Of a stretch of DNA of 37,242 bases, positions 37,183-37,242 are shown one piece after another (position 1 is the stretch's first letter; each line of letters starts with the position of its first letter). This stretch comes from Klebsiella pneumoniae. GTDB lineage: Bacteria; Pseudomonadota; Gammaproteobacteria; Burkholderiales; SG8-39. Under the pieces are notes generated by a model, which searched no databases, was not told the DNA's origin, and saw only the letters and a program-made list of their open reading frames with translations. The position numbers were made by a program, and so were the translations under genes. Location: NCBI GenBank assembly GCA_945906755.1, contig CAMDRJ010000009.1, forward strand, positions 1 through 37,242, read 5' to 3'.

Positions 37183-37242
37183 ATGCCGATGAATCGTATC
37201 CAGTTTCAACCCGGGCTTTCGCTGACAGAGTTTATGGAACAG
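37183..37242 (+). CDS. N-terminus of a probable IS1595-family transposase, cut by the window end
   Basis: atgccgatgaat... translates to MPMNRIQFQPGLSLTEFMEQ, open to the last base; resembles IS1595 transposase starts; GAGGAGG upstream. Not in the ORF track. Confidence 0.7.
   Translation, partial: MPMNRIQFQPGLSLTEFMEQ

Noticed and set aside
1-37242. CRISPR array, tRNA or rRNA genes, prophage structural genes
   Set aside because: No regularly spaced direct repeats of CRISPR size, and no tRNA/rRNA-like sequence or phage proteins recognised.

Overview
This is a GC-rich proteobacterial window, probably betaproteobacterial (inferred from an orphan Bug/TctC binding protein plus Liv and Ssu-type transporters). 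A mobile element sits at each edge: an intact IS110-family transposase on the left, with a likely bridge-RNA region and a 25-bp-arm palindrome next to it, and the first 20 codons of a probable IS1595-family transposase on the right, preceded by a HigBA-like toxin-antitoxin pair. Between them are: (i) a surface-polysaccharide and accessory block with a UDP-glucuronate-type epimerase, a CapD/PglF-type dehydratase, WecB, two paralogous YHS-domain lipoproteins, a divergent metallophosphatase-like protein, a radical SAM protein with SPASM-like C-terminal cysteines, FolE, and a 51-aa lipoprotein missing from the ORF track; and (ii) a roughly 25-kb catabolic island with LivKHMGF, an SsuABC-like transporter, an orphan TctC, an acyl-CoA-dehydrogenase-fold monooxygenase, two FAD monooxygenases (one NicC-like), and a tight nine-gene minus-strand run: CaiB, BadI/MenB-like, CoA ligase, ACAD, two HCDH-type proteins, ECH, HyuA and HyuB. 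The best leads are the IS110 non-coding RNA and palindrome, the NicC-like/HyuAB/BadI-like catabolic combination with no recognisable ring-cleavage dioxygenase or regulator, a HyuB with an apparent CDC48-N-like beta-barrel extension, and the YHS/radical SAM/phosphatase neighbourhood. No database search was run; family names come from motif recognition.
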